Of a stretch of 64,000 bases of DNA, positions 26,875 through 36,507 are shown piece after piece; position 1 is the stretch's first letter, and every line of letters begins with the position of its first letter. The DNA lies in assembly GCA_965262565.1 (NCBI GenBank), contig CBDHFQ010000020.1, forward strand, positions 682,001-746,000, given 5' to 3'. Below the pieces are notes generated by a model. The model was not told where the DNA came from and ran no database searches. It saw only the letters and a list, made by a program, of their open reading frames with translations. The position numbers were made by a program, and so were the translations under genes. This DNA comes from CBDHFQ01 sp965262565. GTDB lineage: Bacteria > Bacteroidota > Bacteroidia > J057.

Positions 26875-27027
26875 CAGTCTTTGCAAAAATGCTGTTTACT
26901 TAGGATCTGGAGAAAGGATTACAATCATTTCATACCCAATAGCTTATTAGGATATAAAACGTTTAATGATGTCTATCAAAAGTATATGCTAAGTGCTAAT
27001 TCTACAATTACAACCGGTCCTGATTAG
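26875..27027 (+). pseudogene. IS3-type transposase C-terminal relic
   Basis: From 26908 the frame reads WRKDYNHFIPNSLLGYKTF followed by 'NDVYQKYML' and stops with TAG at 27025. This matches the terminal integrase-fold signature of IS3-family OrfB transposases (W-x-x-D-Y-N-x-x-R-P-H-S-x-L-G-Y-x-T-P). The catalytic DDE part is absent, and a stop (TGA) lies a few codons upstream of the retained region. It is a short degenerate tail only. Confidence 0.65.
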
Positions 27028-27252
27028 TGGATTGCTTAAAAACCACCGAATATGTAAATGTTTCCGTTGTACCTTCAAAATCAAATACAACTAATCCAAG
27101 TTGAAATAAATCGGCTTCTTTATCTTTTTAGTTCGAATAACTAAAGTATCATTTGAGAAGGAAAAATGATGAATTTCTTTGAGGTATGGCGCACTTTGGC
27201 AAGCTTCCAAAACAATTAGTAGCGCTAATGTGAATCGATAGAATACTTTTAT
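27008..27252 (-). pseudogene. Degenerate small lipoprotein gene (lost start, frameshift)
   Basis: On the minus strand from 27252 the sequence reads as a classic lipoprotein leader, 'KVFYRFTLALLIVLEACQSA', but the codon at the start position is ATA instead of ATG. After 'SNDTLVIRTKK' the frame breaks: restoring one base in the run of five A (plus-strand T run 27125-27129) gives 'DKEADLFQLGLVVFDFEG' and then 'TTETFTYSVVFKQ' before a TAA at 27008-27010, about 81 residues in all. Two independent lesions support a pseudogene. Function unknown. Its 3' end overlaps the IS3-type relic by 20 bases. Confidence 0.6.
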
Positions 27253-27312
27253 ATATGAGGATTATTTACCTTTCCAAATTATCTTAAGCATTCACTCTAC
27301 CCCTTCCCCCTT

Positions 27313-29034
27313 CTAATTCTTCTCCGCTTTCCGTTGTTCCTTCCATCTTTTCCGATTAGCTTTTCTTTGTTTTCTATCCTCTTTTTCTCCCGAAATATTG
27401 ACCGTCACAAAATAGGTTCGATGTTGATACCCATCTTCGATCAACATACCCACGATATCATCATTTAGCCAGGTAGTGTAAGGTTTAAAATACAACTGCA
27501 TACTTCTTCTCCCTTCATACAGCATTTTACGCTCCGTAACTTCCCCAGAAACCAGATCCACTTCCCGATAAAATGTTCTTTCCGGCCGATTTCGCTTTTC
27601 TCCATCCTTTTCATGCGTGATAAACTGAAATCGATGATGCACACTGTCATATCTCATGGTATAATATTGGCCGGCCTGCATTTCTATGCCCTGAGTTCGC
27701 TGAATAGAAGGAATGACCACTGCGCGATTATACACTCTATCAGGAGTAAATTCATACATCACAATTTCCTCCAGATTGTGAATAAGGGAAGTATTAATAA
27801 TTTGTGGGGATCGACCTGCCAATACATGATCCTGGAAATACTTCTGAGTAATAAGCCAAATGGTCCCATCTGGTAAAGCCTGAATTTCACGAATAATATA
27901 TCCATCAAATACTTTCTTGGGCTTTAGTCCAAAGGCTTCTCTGGTTTTGGACGTCTGTACATGGACAGTAGCATTGGTTTCTATATTCCTCGTCGAATCA
28001 ATCGTCATGGTATTAAAATCCACCTCTAATACTTTGTATCCCAGCGTATGCCAATCTCCACGCATTTTTTGTCGGTTAGATAGGGCAATGAATAAGTTAT
28101 TGTCATTTCCCAGCGCAGGAGGAAGATGAGTGGCATATAAGTCTTCTTCGCTCCACACATCGGGGAAAGGCTCGTATACTAATCCCTTTTGCTCCTTCCG
28201 TTCAATATTCCACTGGTTGAAATAAAGTTTGTTGGGATTCTCAAAGACCAATCCATACACGTGGCCATGATTATCAATCATTGTCCCCAGGGAAAAAGTT
28301 TTTCTTTCCTGAGCCATCGGAATATCCATCGTGTCCTGAGCCACCTCTTCTAGTTCCCGATCAAATACAGTAAAAGCAATAGCATCTACCCGAGTAGAGC
28401 GGTGTCCCAATGTTTCGTCAGATTGTATATAGTCGTAATAAATCCGTACTCTCTTTTTGTTTTGTCGATTGGCATATTGGTACAGCATAAAATAGTGTTC
28501 ATCGGGAGAAACAGCGAACATCAACTCTTCACCTTCCTGATGTGGCGTGCGTGTGAGCATGTGTTCCTGCTTGATTTTACCTGAGTAGAGGGAGATTTCT
28601 CTGGCCAGCCCCACATAACTATCCGTATTACGATCTCTGTAAGAACTCAACATAATCATGGTAGAATCTCTCTTATACATGTGAAAAATTTGTTCTTCAC
28701 TGAAGAGATCCATGTCTGTTTTCCACTTTTCATCCAATAATAAATCGTACTTAATCAGTACCCTTGCCTTATCCATTTTGCCTTTAGGATGATACATACA
28801 GACGAAGTCATTTTCGGACAACCTAATAACTGGATCGTGAGAGATATATCCCAATTGTCCCTGGAAATCCAATGCTTCATATGGATAGCGCTCCCAATAC
28901 TGCGGAAAATCTTTAAGCTCCAATTCCTGTATAAGCGATTGGCTCAAGCTTACATGGAAGGAACAAAGAAATATGGGTAGCCAGCAAGCATAAACAGGGT
29001 GTACATTTAATTGTAGTGAGATCTTCATAGGCAT
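27313..29034 (-). CDS. Secreted protein of unknown function with basic C-terminal tail
   Basis: 573 residues from the first ATG; a second ATG two codons in (29028) is equally good. The N-terminus has a hydrophobic signal (about residues 12-31, cleavage near VSLSQ). The body is beta-rich, with repeated short blocks such as 'VSPDEHYFMLYQYA' and 'ALPDGTIWLITQKY' that recall WD/six-bladed propeller strands without a named signature. The last ~25 residues are an extremely basic helix (KEDRKQRKANRKRWKEQRK). No catalytic motif or T9SS domain was recognised. It is transcribed away from the DUF2027-Smr gene, with 83 bases between the starts. Confidence 0.75.
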   Translation of the reverse strand: MPMKISLQLNVHPVYACWLPIFLCSFHVSLSQSLIQELELKDFPQYWERYPYEALDFQGQLGYISHDPVIRLSENDFVCMYHPKGKMDKARVLIKYDLLLDEKWKTDMDLFSEEQIFHMYKRDSTMIMLSSYRDRNTDSYVGLAREISLYSGKIKQEHMLTRTPHQEGEELMFAVSPDEHYFMLYQYANRQNKKRVRIYYDYIQSDETLGHRSTRVDAIAFTVFDRELEEVAQDTMDIPMAQERKTFSLGTMIDNHGHVYGLVFENPNKLYFNQWNIERKEQKGLVYEPFPDVWSEEDLYATHLPPALGNDNNLFIALSNRQKMRGDWHTLGYKVLEVDFNTMTIDSTRNIETNATVHVQTSKTREAFGLKPKKVFDGYIIREIQALPDGTIWLITQKYFQDHVLAGRSPQIINTSLIHNLEEIVMYEFTPDRVYNRAVVIPSIQRTQGIEMQAGQYYTMRYDSVHHRFQFITHEKDGEKRNRPERTFYREVDLVSGEVTERKMLYEGRRSMQLYFKPYTTWLNDDIVGMLIEDGYQHRTYFVTVNISGEKEDRKQRKANRKRWKEQRKAEKN

Positions 29035-29117
29035 CTACTAGTCTATTTTCAAACTCTTACCTAATAGATAGGGTTTAAGTGATAAATTAATAAATTTATT
29101 TGCATTATTCAGGTAGC

Positions 29118-30065
29118 ATGAAATATAGAATAGGCCAACGTGTAAGATTACTGCACCAATCAGGAGATGGGGTAGTTACTGGATTGATCGATAATCACCA
29201 TGTGGAGGTAGATATGGGAGATAATTTTCCCATCGATGTTCATATAGATGAGGTGATTCCAGTGGATAGGGCAGAAGGAAAATATCTTACACCCGAGTAT
29301 CAAGAGGACGTACAAGATAGGCAAACTGAGCATTCGATCAGTGGTAATTTGTACGAACTAAGTATGGTCATCATTCCAGGAGTGGAGGATAAACTGCGTT
29401 TTTTGATCGTTAATCCCGAACCGGTAGAAATTCTGTTTACTTGCTATGCCAAAATAAAACACAAATATATGGGATTGTTTTGTGGGAGGTTGTCCAGTGG
29501 GAAATGGCAGGAAATGTTTATCTGGCCAGAGGCAGAACTAGCGCATACAAAAGCCTTTATATTCCAAACGTTGATATTCACGCCTGGAAAGGGGATGCCT
29601 CATTCTCCCTATATTCAAGAGTTGAGCTGGAACAGGAATAGATTAAAAGAGCCTTCTAAAATGATAGATAGCTTAGGAACGAATGGATGGATTTTTTCCT
29701 TGAGAGAAGCTCAGGAAACCGCGATCGAAACGGAACTAAAAGAGAATCCGTTAATCTTAAAACCTTCAGACCGACCAGAGCGAAAGCAGAAAGTAGTAGA
29801 TTTGCATATTGAAGAATTAGTGGACAATGCGCACATGCTAGCTCCTTCTGACATGCTGAAAATACAACTCAATAAAGCTAAATCAGTTATTTCAGAGGCA
29901 TTGATGGAAAATTGTTCCAGTTTAGTATTGATTCATGGGATTGGAGAAGGTACCTTACGAAAAGAAGTGAGAAAGATACTTGCCGGGACAGAACACATTG
30001 CCAAATATGAAAATGCGGATTTGTCCAAATACGGAAACGGAGCCACTATCGCCTTTTTTGAATAG
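29118..30065 (+). CDS. DUF2027 protein with C-terminal Smr domain
   Basis: 315 residues from the ATG at 29118; an in-frame TTG at 29100 is less likely. Residues 1-55 form a small beta-barrel ('YRIGQRVRLLHQSGDGVVTG', 'VEVDMGDNFPIDV') like the N-terminal domain of DUF2027 proteins. The middle (about 70-210) is the DUF2027 beta core. Residues about 235-315 are an Smr domain: 'VVDLHIEELVDN' (D-L-H-x-x-x-L) and 'LVLIHGIGEGTLRKEVR' (HGxGxGxLR), the nucleic-acid-binding and nicking module shared with the MutS2 C-terminus. The protein probably acts on nucleic acid or ribosomes in the cytoplasm; function in Bacteroidota is unassigned. Confidence 0.85.
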   Translation: MKYRIGQRVRLLHQSGDGVVTGLIDNHHVEVDMGDNFPIDVHIDEVIPVDRAEGKYLTPEYQEDVQDRQTEHSISGNLYELSMVIIPGVEDKLRFLIVNPEPVEILFTCYAKIKHKYMGLFCGRLSSGKWQEMFIWPEAELAHTKAFIFQTLIFTPGKGMPHSPYIQELSWNRNRLKEPSKMIDSLGTNGWIFSLREAQETAIETELKENPLILKPSDRPERKQKVVDLHIEELVDNAHMLAPSDMLKIQLNKAKSVISEALMENCSSLVLIHGIGEGTLRKEVRKILAGTEHIAKYENADLSKYGNGATIAFFE

Positions 30066-30080
30066 GTTTTAATCAATTAT

Positions 30081-30698
30081 ATGGTATTATATTTTTTATC
30101 TGCCTTATCTGTCTTTTTTTGCTCTTTTAATCATTCATTCATCTCCTATCCCTCAGTTTTCTGCGCTCCAGAGACTGGCCTTGATAGCCCATTGGTACGA
30201 AACATCATAGAGAGTGTACCCATGGAACTTAAAGGAGAAACGTTAATGATTCCCCGTTTTGACTTATTAGATCCTGAAAAAGCGGTGATGGGGGAAGAGC
30301 GCAAATTTATGATTGCAGTTAACCGACAGGCCAAACAGGGAAACACGACCATGAACAAAGTGGTGTTAAAGAATTACGATCACACGTACGGACTAGTGAC
30401 CCTTCAATCCATCGATTCTCTACAAGAAAAGGGATACAGGTATTTTGTGGATATGGTGTTAATGCCTAAACAAATGAAATATCCCAAAAAAGAAGCGATG
30501 ATTCCCATGTACAGAAAACATAAATCGCTCAATAGTGCCTTTACGAATCGATACAGCCAATTTGTCTACTATTTCTACATTCGAGATCTCAGGACCAATG
30601 ATGCTTACATCTCTTCCAAATTCAAGGGACATCCGGAAGCATACAAAGGCATAGGTAATTTTCTGAAAAGGGTCAATGCAGATCTAGCGGAGGAATAA
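30081..30698 (+). CDS. Secreted protein of unknown function
   Basis: 205 residues. The first ~28 residues are hydrophobic with a plausible signal cleavage near SVFCA. The mature protein is basic at the C-terminus ('KFKGHPEAYKGIGNFLKRV') and contains mixed strands such as 'TYGLVTLQSIDSLQEKGYRY' with no recognisable motif. It begins 15 bases after the DUF2027-Smr stop, so the two are probably one transcript, yet one product is predicted cytoplasmic and the other exported. No family recognised. Confidence 0.7.
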   Translation: MVLYFLSALSVFFCSFNHSFISYPSVFCAPETGLDSPLVRNIIESVPMELKGETLMIPRFDLLDPEKAVMGEERKFMIAVNRQAKQGNTTMNKVVLKNYDHTYGLVTLQSIDSLQEKGYRYFVDMVLMPKQMKYPKKEAMIPMYRKHKSLNSAFTNRYSQFVYYFYIRDLRTNDAYISSKFKGHPEAYKGIGNFLKRVNADLAEE

Positions 30699-30823
30699 AA
30701 TGTAGAAGACTTCTTTTTTATCCTGAAAATCATAACCTTTCTGGAGCCAGGGTATGTTTTAAGGGGATGAGCTAATTGGCCATATTCCGGACCAATTAGT
30801 ATATTGAGTTTAAGGATAAGTAT

Positions 30824-33800
30824 ATGGAGATGCTACTAAAATTACCTATTGTTGGATGTCTGTTGTTAGGATTATCGTTCCAATTTGAGCTCGCCGCACA
30901 GGAATCTATTCAATACCATTTGAATCAACTATGGAATTACTGCCAGAGAGATTTGGATTCTATGAAGTATTACAAAGAAAAGGTAGTAAGCTTAAGTATT
31001 CAACAAGATAGTATCGGTCGTCATATAGATGCTTATGTAGCCTCAGGAGGTTGTCAATGTGTAAATTCCTATATTCAGGAAGGCTTAAATGAACTAGCAG
31101 TAGCCGAACAACTTTATCTTCAGTACAGGGATTCTTTATCGGAGGAATTTAGCTTTCTGGAACCTTTTATTCTCTTTGGTAAAGGGACTTGTTATTACCA
31201 GGAAGATAATTATGCTGAGGCATTGCCTATGTTAGAACAAGTGATTGACTTGTTGGGGAAAAAAAATGAGGAAGGAACTATCACTCCGTATGAAAGAGCA
31301 GTTTTGTGGGAAGGAGCTTTTATTGAATCTGCCCAGATTTATGGAGTGTATTTAGGAGAGTATGAAAAAGCCATTCAATTACTGGAGTATCTTATAACTT
31401 TCCCTAATTTATATTCTGAACAAGAAGCACTTAAATATTTAGGAGACAATTACTTTTACCAAGGTAATCTAGATAAAGCTAAATTTTATCATTTAAGGTG
31501 TTTAGAAGTGTCAGAGCGGGAATATCAAATAGCTATCGATGAAGGTGCAAGACCAAATAAATTATTCAGAGTTGCATTTGATTATATCACTGCCTGTTTT
31601 TCGATCCAAATGTTTTATCGTTATCAACAGAATGGTTCTATGACAGAAAGTGTTCATTATATGAACAAGGCACTAGAAATCTATCATAAACATTCAACAG
31701 ATGAAATTTCCTGGAAAAATCTTTTAAAAGAGATATATAGCCATTTTGGAGATATATATAAAGAATATCATTTAGTAGATTCTAGTCTGTATTACTATCA
31801 AAAAGTGTTGGATATCTTTCCCGAAATAAATATTCCCAACTCATCTGCAAAGGCATATATTTTACAATCGATGGGCACTGCGCTTCAAACTGAGAATCCA
31901 ATGGGTGCATTGGAATTTTTTAACCAATCTATCCTCGAAGCGGTAGAATATGATAGCCTCGAAGAAGGGCAATTATTTATTATTCCCCCTTCCTCCAGAA
32001 ATAAAAAAGAATTGTTAAAAGCACTAAATGGAAAAATAGGTGTTCTTTCCAAGCTATCCTCTGATTCTTTGCTGGCTGCCTGGCATACGACTGAGTGGGC
32101 TGAATCGGTGATTGATTCTTTGAAATGGAGCTATCATTCTTCAAAAGACAAGGCCGTATTAATTGAAAATAGTTATCAGATATTTGAGAAAGGCTTACAT
32201 ATTCTATATGACCTTGATAGTACTGGAAGATTAAAGAATGTTTCTCAGGAAGCCTACAGATTAATAGAAAAAAGTAAGCATTTGAACTTACTGGAAACCC
32301 TAAAAATAGGGGAAGCTTCTAATGAAGGGCGTGTTCCTATAGATCTAGTTGCAAAAGATCGACAGGTAAGGAAGGAATTAGCTGAACTGAAACAGCAATT
32401 AGCTTATGAGCAAGCTACAGAAGGGGATACTTTAAGAATTAATCATCTCAAGAAGGGCATATTCGAGCTTATGCAGGTTCAAAATAATTTAATTGATGAC
32501 ATAAAGTTTAACACCCAAAGGTTTAATCACACAACTGTTAGAAAGCAAAATTCTTTTGATCTTAGGGAGTTGCAGAAAAAATTAGGGCTGAAACAGACAA
32601 TTATTGAATTCTTTACTGGGGAAGAAAATATTTTTGCTTTAATCATACATGGACATTCAGCTCATTTGGAAAAATTAGCCAGGACGGATTCTTTGGACCA
32701 AGCTATATTAACAGTTAAAAAATTATTAAATCAATCCCCTAATGTTATTGAAAGAGAAGAACAGCTGAAAAGTTATCATCAGTATATCCACCAAGCTCAT
32801 AAGATATATCAACATCTGCTTTCGAAAATTACTGTAAATGTGAAGACAAAAAAATGGTTGATTATCCCTGATGGTATCCTTACCTACATTCCGTTTGAAG
32901 CATTAATCACTAAAGAAGCTGAAAAAAACAAATTGAACTACAGAAATGACCACCTATCATATCTTATCAATGAAGTTGATATTTCGTATGCCTATTCAGG
33001 TGAAACGCTTAAGAGGCAATTAATTCCTCGATCTTACCATAGTGAAAAAATATTTGCTGGATTTGCTCCTACTTATTCAGGACCCCTATTAGCTTCTAAT
33101 TCCAGAGCCATTGAATTGCTACCTGAACATCAGATCAGAAATTTAGGCGCGTTAAAATACAATAAAGAGGAGGTGTCAGACATCAACCGTATTTTGATGC
33201 GTCAACTAGAGCCAACAGAGGTTAGTGCCTTTCTGGATACGTTAGCGACAGAAGCTAATTTTAAATATGCCGCGCCAAAAGCCAGCATTTTACATCTTTC
33301 CATGCATAGTATTTTGAATGATAGTATTCCTACCTTCTCAGGATTGGTTTTCAATCAGGCGGCTATTCCTCAACCATTTTCTGAAGAAACTTCGCGATTT
33401 TCCATTGATACCACTAGCCTTGACCAGTCAAATGATGGTGTATTATTCGCCTACGATTTAGCTACCATGAATTTACAAAGCGAGATGGTGGTCCTTTCTA
33501 TGTGCGGGTCAGAGTCAGGAAAATTCAATCCGGGCTTGGGATTGCAAAGTCTTGCAAGTGCCTTTGCCACTGCTGGATGTCAGAGCATGATAGCCAGCCT
33601 ATGGCAAGCTGATGATCGATCTACAGCTGAAATGATGGTCAGTTTTTACGAACAACTAGTAGCAAACAAATCTAAAGATGAAGCCCTTAAAGGAGCTAAA
33701 TTGAAATATTTATCCAAAGATCGTGATTTGGATATATATTATCACCCTTATTATTGGGCAACATTTATACAAATTGGTAATAATCAACCGCTTAGTGCTT

Positions 33801-33931
33801 TTAACAAATGGCATCAAAATAAATATCTCATGCTAACGCTAGCCTTTCTGATCGTAAGCCTTACTACTGCTATAATGCTATTTTTATTTCGGAAAAGTTC
33901 ATTTTCTCCGATAAATACTTCAGAAGATTAA
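30824..33931 (+). CDS. TPR-CHAT protein with C-terminal membrane segment
   Basis: 1,035 residues. A signal peptide (about 1-24, ending ELAAQ) is followed by TPR repeats over about 80-450 (e.g. 'YYQEDNYAEALPMLEQVIDL', 'YLGDNYFYQGNLDKAKFYHL'), a helical linker (450-580), then a CHAT domain (about 690-985), a caspase-like fold. The catalytic dyad is His828 in ILHLSMHS and Cys894 in VVLSMCGSESG, followed by 'GLGLQSLASAFATAGCQSMI', a hallmark of CHAT. A single membrane helix lies at about 1004-1024 with a short basic tail. The signal peptide places TPR and protease in the periplasm. Partner and substrate are unknown; stress or conflict signalling is typical of the family. Confidence 0.88.
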   Translation: MEMLLKLPIVGCLLLGLSFQFELAAQESIQYHLNQLWNYCQRDLDSMKYYKEKVVSLSIQQDSIGRHIDAYVASGGCQCVNSYIQEGLNELAVAEQLYLQYRDSLSEEFSFLEPFILFGKGTCYYQEDNYAEALPMLEQVIDLLGKKNEEGTITPYERAVLWEGAFIESAQIYGVYLGEYEKAIQLLEYLITFPNLYSEQEALKYLGDNYFYQGNLDKAKFYHLRCLEVSEREYQIAIDEGARPNKLFRVAFDYITACFSIQMFYRYQQNGSMTESVHYMNKALEIYHKHSTDEISWKNLLKEIYSHFGDIYKEYHLVDSSLYYYQKVLDIFPEINIPNSSAKAYILQSMGTALQTENPMGALEFFNQSILEAVEYDSLEEGQLFIIPPSSRNKKELLKALNGKIGVLSKLSSDSLLAAWHTTEWAESVIDSLKWSYHSSKDKAVLIENSYQIFEKGLHILYDLDSTGRLKNVSQEAYRLIEKSKHLNLLETLKIGEASNEGRVPIDLVAKDRQVRKELAELKQQLAYEQATEGDTLRINHLKKGIFELMQVQNNLIDDIKFNTQRFNHTTVRKQNSFDLRELQKKLGLKQTIIEFFTGEENIFALIIHGHSAHLEKLARTDSLDQAILTVKKLLNQSPNVIEREEQLKSYHQYIHQAHKIYQHLLSKITVNVKTKKWLIIPDGILTYIPFEALITKEAEKNKLNYRNDHLSYLINEVDISYAYSGETLKRQLIPRSYHSEKIFAGFAPTYSGPLLASNSRAIELLPEHQIRNLGALKYNKEEVSDINRILMRQLEPTEVSAFLDTLATEANFKYAAPKASILHLSMHSILNDSIPTFSGLVFNQAAIPQPFSEETSRFSIDTTSLDQSNDGVLFAYDLATMNLQSEMVVLSMCGSESGKFNPGLGLQSLASAFATAGCQSMIASLWQADDRSTAEMMVSFYEQLVANKSKDEALKGAKLKYLSKDRDLDIYYHPYYWATFIQIGNNQPLSAFNKWHQNKYLMLTLAFLIVSLTTAIMLFLFRKSSFSPINTSED

Positions 33932-33995
33932 TAAAATAGATTTATAACTCTTGCGGTTACACTTCGAATAGGAGAAATAGAAATTATACGAAAAG

Positions 33996-35453
33996 TTACC
34001 GCACGATCCTTTGATAATAATTGTCATGGACTTTGTATGAACTGATATTTCCCTGTTCACCTCTTTCAAAAATGAGGGTCTCTCCTAATTCCCCATCGTC
34101 TCTCACTCTGCGGAAGGTGTCATCTTCAATATGCTTATAAAGGCTTGTAGATTTACCCGGAGAGTCCGCTGGTAATCCAAGAGAAATGAGCTTCCCTTTC
34201 CAACTTCCTATATAATCTTCTGACCACCAAGGCTGGACGCTATAATATCCCACATATTCAGATAGATCTTTGGCGGGAATTTCTTCATTCGCATCTTTAT
34301 CTTCTTCTTTTTCAGCGGATTCATATTTTTTGAGAATTTGATGAATACCATTTGCATACTGACCAGGATTCGTCCCATTGGCATTAATCATCACCGAATA
34401 AGCCATTTTTTGTTGGGGATTCATCATGAGAATCGTTCTATATCCGGGACAACTTCCTCCATGACTGACCCATTTCTGACCATCTGATCCCTTTCTCACG
34501 GCAAATCCTAATCCCCAGGTGGTTTCCCAACCAGGATCCGTGTAATGAACCTGTTGCATGTATTTTAAGGTACTACTGGTTAAAATTTCTTGATCAGTGC
34601 TATCCAACAATCGAAATTGCCAGGAAGCAAATTTCCCCAGATCCACCACATTAGACGAGAATCCCGCGGCAGGAGCAATCCCATTGGCCTGAAAAAAATT
34701 AATCTGCGCTCTATCTCCCTTTCTCAATCTGGCACCATAACCGATTGCTAGCGATGTTCCATAAAGATCTTCAGGGAGTTCGGGTCTGGTATTATTCAAT
34801 GCTAAAGGCTCAAGAATATGCGTCATTACATATTGTTCATAGGATATACCAGATACTTCTGCTACAATCTCTCCTAACAATGTCAATCCGAGATTGCTAT
34901 ATTGAAAATAGGTGGAAGAAGGATATAAGGTTTCCTGTTTTTTCAGATCTGCTCTGATTTGGTCTTGAGTAGGAAAGGGATAATCCGGCCCGGTCCAGTA
35001 TGGAAAATGAGCCTCGCGAGGTAAACCAGAGGAATGAGTCAATAAAGATCTGATGGTTATGGGTCCACTTTCTTTGTATTGCTGCTCCAAATCAAACCAG
35101 GGAAGTATTTCTTCGATCTTGTCATCTAGTCTCAGCTTCCCTTCATCATACAATTTCATAATGGCCACAGCGGTAAAAAGCTTGGAAATGGAACAGATAC
35201 TGAAAAGCGTAGAGGGTTCTGCTTCTATGTGTTCTGAGGGATTAGCCCATCCATAAGCTCCTTTCCACATCACATCCTGATCTTTTATTACTGCGGCTGT
35301 GATTCCGGGAAGTTGGTCGAAGTCTTTTTGTGCCTCTAACCAAACATCTATTAGGGTGAATGCCTCAGAGTAGTCCTGTTCTTGTTGCTTTTTTTGACTT
35401 AGGCCAATGGTTAAGCTAAACGTAAGGAGAGAAAGGAAGACGTATTTCTTCAT
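33996..35453 (-). CDS. Serine beta-lactamase-like hydrolase (family S12)
   Basis: 485 residues from the ATG at 35453, which opens a clean signal peptide (MKKYVFLSLLTFSLTIGLSQ); an in-frame ATG ten codons earlier is less likely. Active-site Ser88 is in the S-x-x-K motif SISK (88-91), and the Tyr motif is YSN in 'YFQYSNLGL'. 'WVSHGGSCPGYRT' gives the H-x-G equivalent of K-T-G. This is the AmpC/esterase/DD-peptidase (S12, EstB-like) fold. A C-terminal DUF3471-like or lipocalin-like extension (about 395-485, 'YVGYYSVQPWWS') is common in these proteins. It is exported; the substrate is not predictable. Convergent with the TPR-CHAT gene. Confidence 0.88.
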   Translation of the reverse strand: MKKYVFLSLLTFSLTIGLSQKKQQEQDYSEAFTLIDVWLEAQKDFDQLPGITAAVIKDQDVMWKGAYGWANPSEHIEAEPSTLFSICSISKLFTAVAIMKLYDEGKLRLDDKIEEILPWFDLEQQYKESGPITIRSLLTHSSGLPREAHFPYWTGPDYPFPTQDQIRADLKKQETLYPSSTYFQYSNLGLTLLGEIVAEVSGISYEQYVMTHILEPLALNNTRPELPEDLYGTSLAIGYGARLRKGDRAQINFFQANGIAPAAGFSSNVVDLGKFASWQFRLLDSTDQEILTSSTLKYMQQVHYTDPGWETTWGLGFAVRKGSDGQKWVSHGGSCPGYRTILMMNPQQKMAYSVMINANGTNPGQYANGIHQILKKYESAEKEEDKDANEEIPAKDLSEYVGYYSVQPWWSEDYIGSWKGKLISLGLPADSPGKSTSLYKHIEDDTFRRVRDDGELGETLIFERGEQGNISSYKVHDNYYQRIVR

Positions 35454-35537
35454 AGTGGTTGGGAATTGATGAATAGTATACAATCAATATCAGCATTTTT
35501 GTCATGCTGGCAAAACGATAAAATAATACTTCTCTCT

Positions 35538-36425
35538 TTACGATGGACTTTTATGAAGCGAGAAAGATACTTTATGTATCCATTGAGCCATCAATTCGCA
35601 CATTGCTTCTGGTTTTCCTTCATGGGGAAAATGGCCCTCTCCGGTTATTAGATGTAATTCCGAATCAGCCATAGAAAAATGAATTCGTTCTGCAATCCCC
35701 ATTTGATGTACAGGGTCTTGCTCGCCATAAATGAGTAAAGTTGGATGCTGATGTAAAGTCGTATTGAAACCATGTTTAATGTTCTTCATAAAAGCTTCAC
35801 TCTCTTTGAGATTGTAAAGCATTTGAGTAATTTTTTTACGTTTTGATGGGGTGTCGAATAAATGGGAATATGCTTGCTTTTCTGCTGAAGATAACCTTCG
35901 GGTCCGTATTCCAAATCGATAAGTCATGTAGACCAGGAAATTTGTATGCGCATTGATCCATGAGAAAAGTGGACTACCTACGATGGACAACATTCGGTCA
36001 ATGCGTGGATACTCACTGACCGGATAAATAATGGTGTCTGTCAATATCAATCCTCGAAATAAGCTGGGATGATCTATCGCCACTTTGAAAGCAGATGGGC
36101 CTCCTGTATCGTGCCCCAAAAGATAGATATTACTCAATTGAAGCTGTTCAACAAATGCGTTTAATACTTTGCTTTGAGCTTCTATGCTGGGTTGATATTC
36201 TTTGTGAGCCCTGGAAAGACCGAAAGCAGGATAATCTATGGCAATACATCTGAACTGCTTCTTTAATATAGATATAAAGCGTCGATACATAAAAGAAGAT
36301 GCCAGTGGTGGATGACTGAATAATATTGTTTCGCCCTGTCCTTCATCAATGTAGTGAATCATATGTCCTTGAATATCTATCCACTTACTTTCAAATGGAT
36401 AGAGTGTTGGATGGTACGTCAACAT
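35538..36425 (-). CDS. Alpha/beta hydrolase with Asp nucleophile, haloalkane dehalogenase-like
   Basis: 295 residues from the ATG at 36425 (an alternative ATG at 36482 would add 19 residues of atypical sequence). The nucleophile elbow is GHDTGG, i.e. Asp106 where esterases have Ser; Asp237 (YGEQDPVH) and His265 (GEGHFPHEG) complete the triad. The oxyanion region 'FSHPPLASSFMYRR' is equivalent to the HGNP-x-SS motif of haloalkane dehalogenases. These features group it with haloalkane dehalogenases, fluoroacetate dehalogenases and epoxide hydrolases rather than esterases. No signal peptide; cytoplasmic. It follows the Crp-like regulator on the same strand and is probably co-transcribed with it. 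Confidence 0.85.
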   Translation of the reverse strand: MLTYHPTLYPFESKWIDIQGHMIHYIDEGQGETILFSHPPLASSFMYRRFISILKKQFRCIAIDYPAFGLSRAHKEYQPSIEAQSKVLNAFVEQLQLSNIYLLGHDTGGPSAFKVAIDHPSLFRGLILTDTIIYPVSEYPRIDRMLSIVGSPLFSWINAHTNFLVYMTYRFGIRTRRLSSAEKQAYSHLFDTPSKRKKITQMLYNLKESEAFMKNIKHGFNTTLHQHPTLLIYGEQDPVHQMGIAERIHFSMADSELHLITGEGHFPHEGKPEAMCELMAQWIHKVSFSLHKSPS

Positions 36426-36507
36426 AATGATAATTTTTAAAGTAAATTCTTGTTGACGGTAAAAAGGGAAATTAGTCAGCAAAAAAACTTGCCCTATGGC
36501 AAGAAAT

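Noticed and set aside
30824..33931. TPR-CHAT protease of a type III-E CRISPR system
   Set aside because: No CRISPR array or Cas7-11-like gene in the window and the protein has an export signal and membrane helix.
35496..35515. Hairpin CAGCAT/ATGCTG as a terminator
   Set aside because: A 6-bp stem without a U tract on either strand, in the upstream region of the serine hydrolase; not enough to call.
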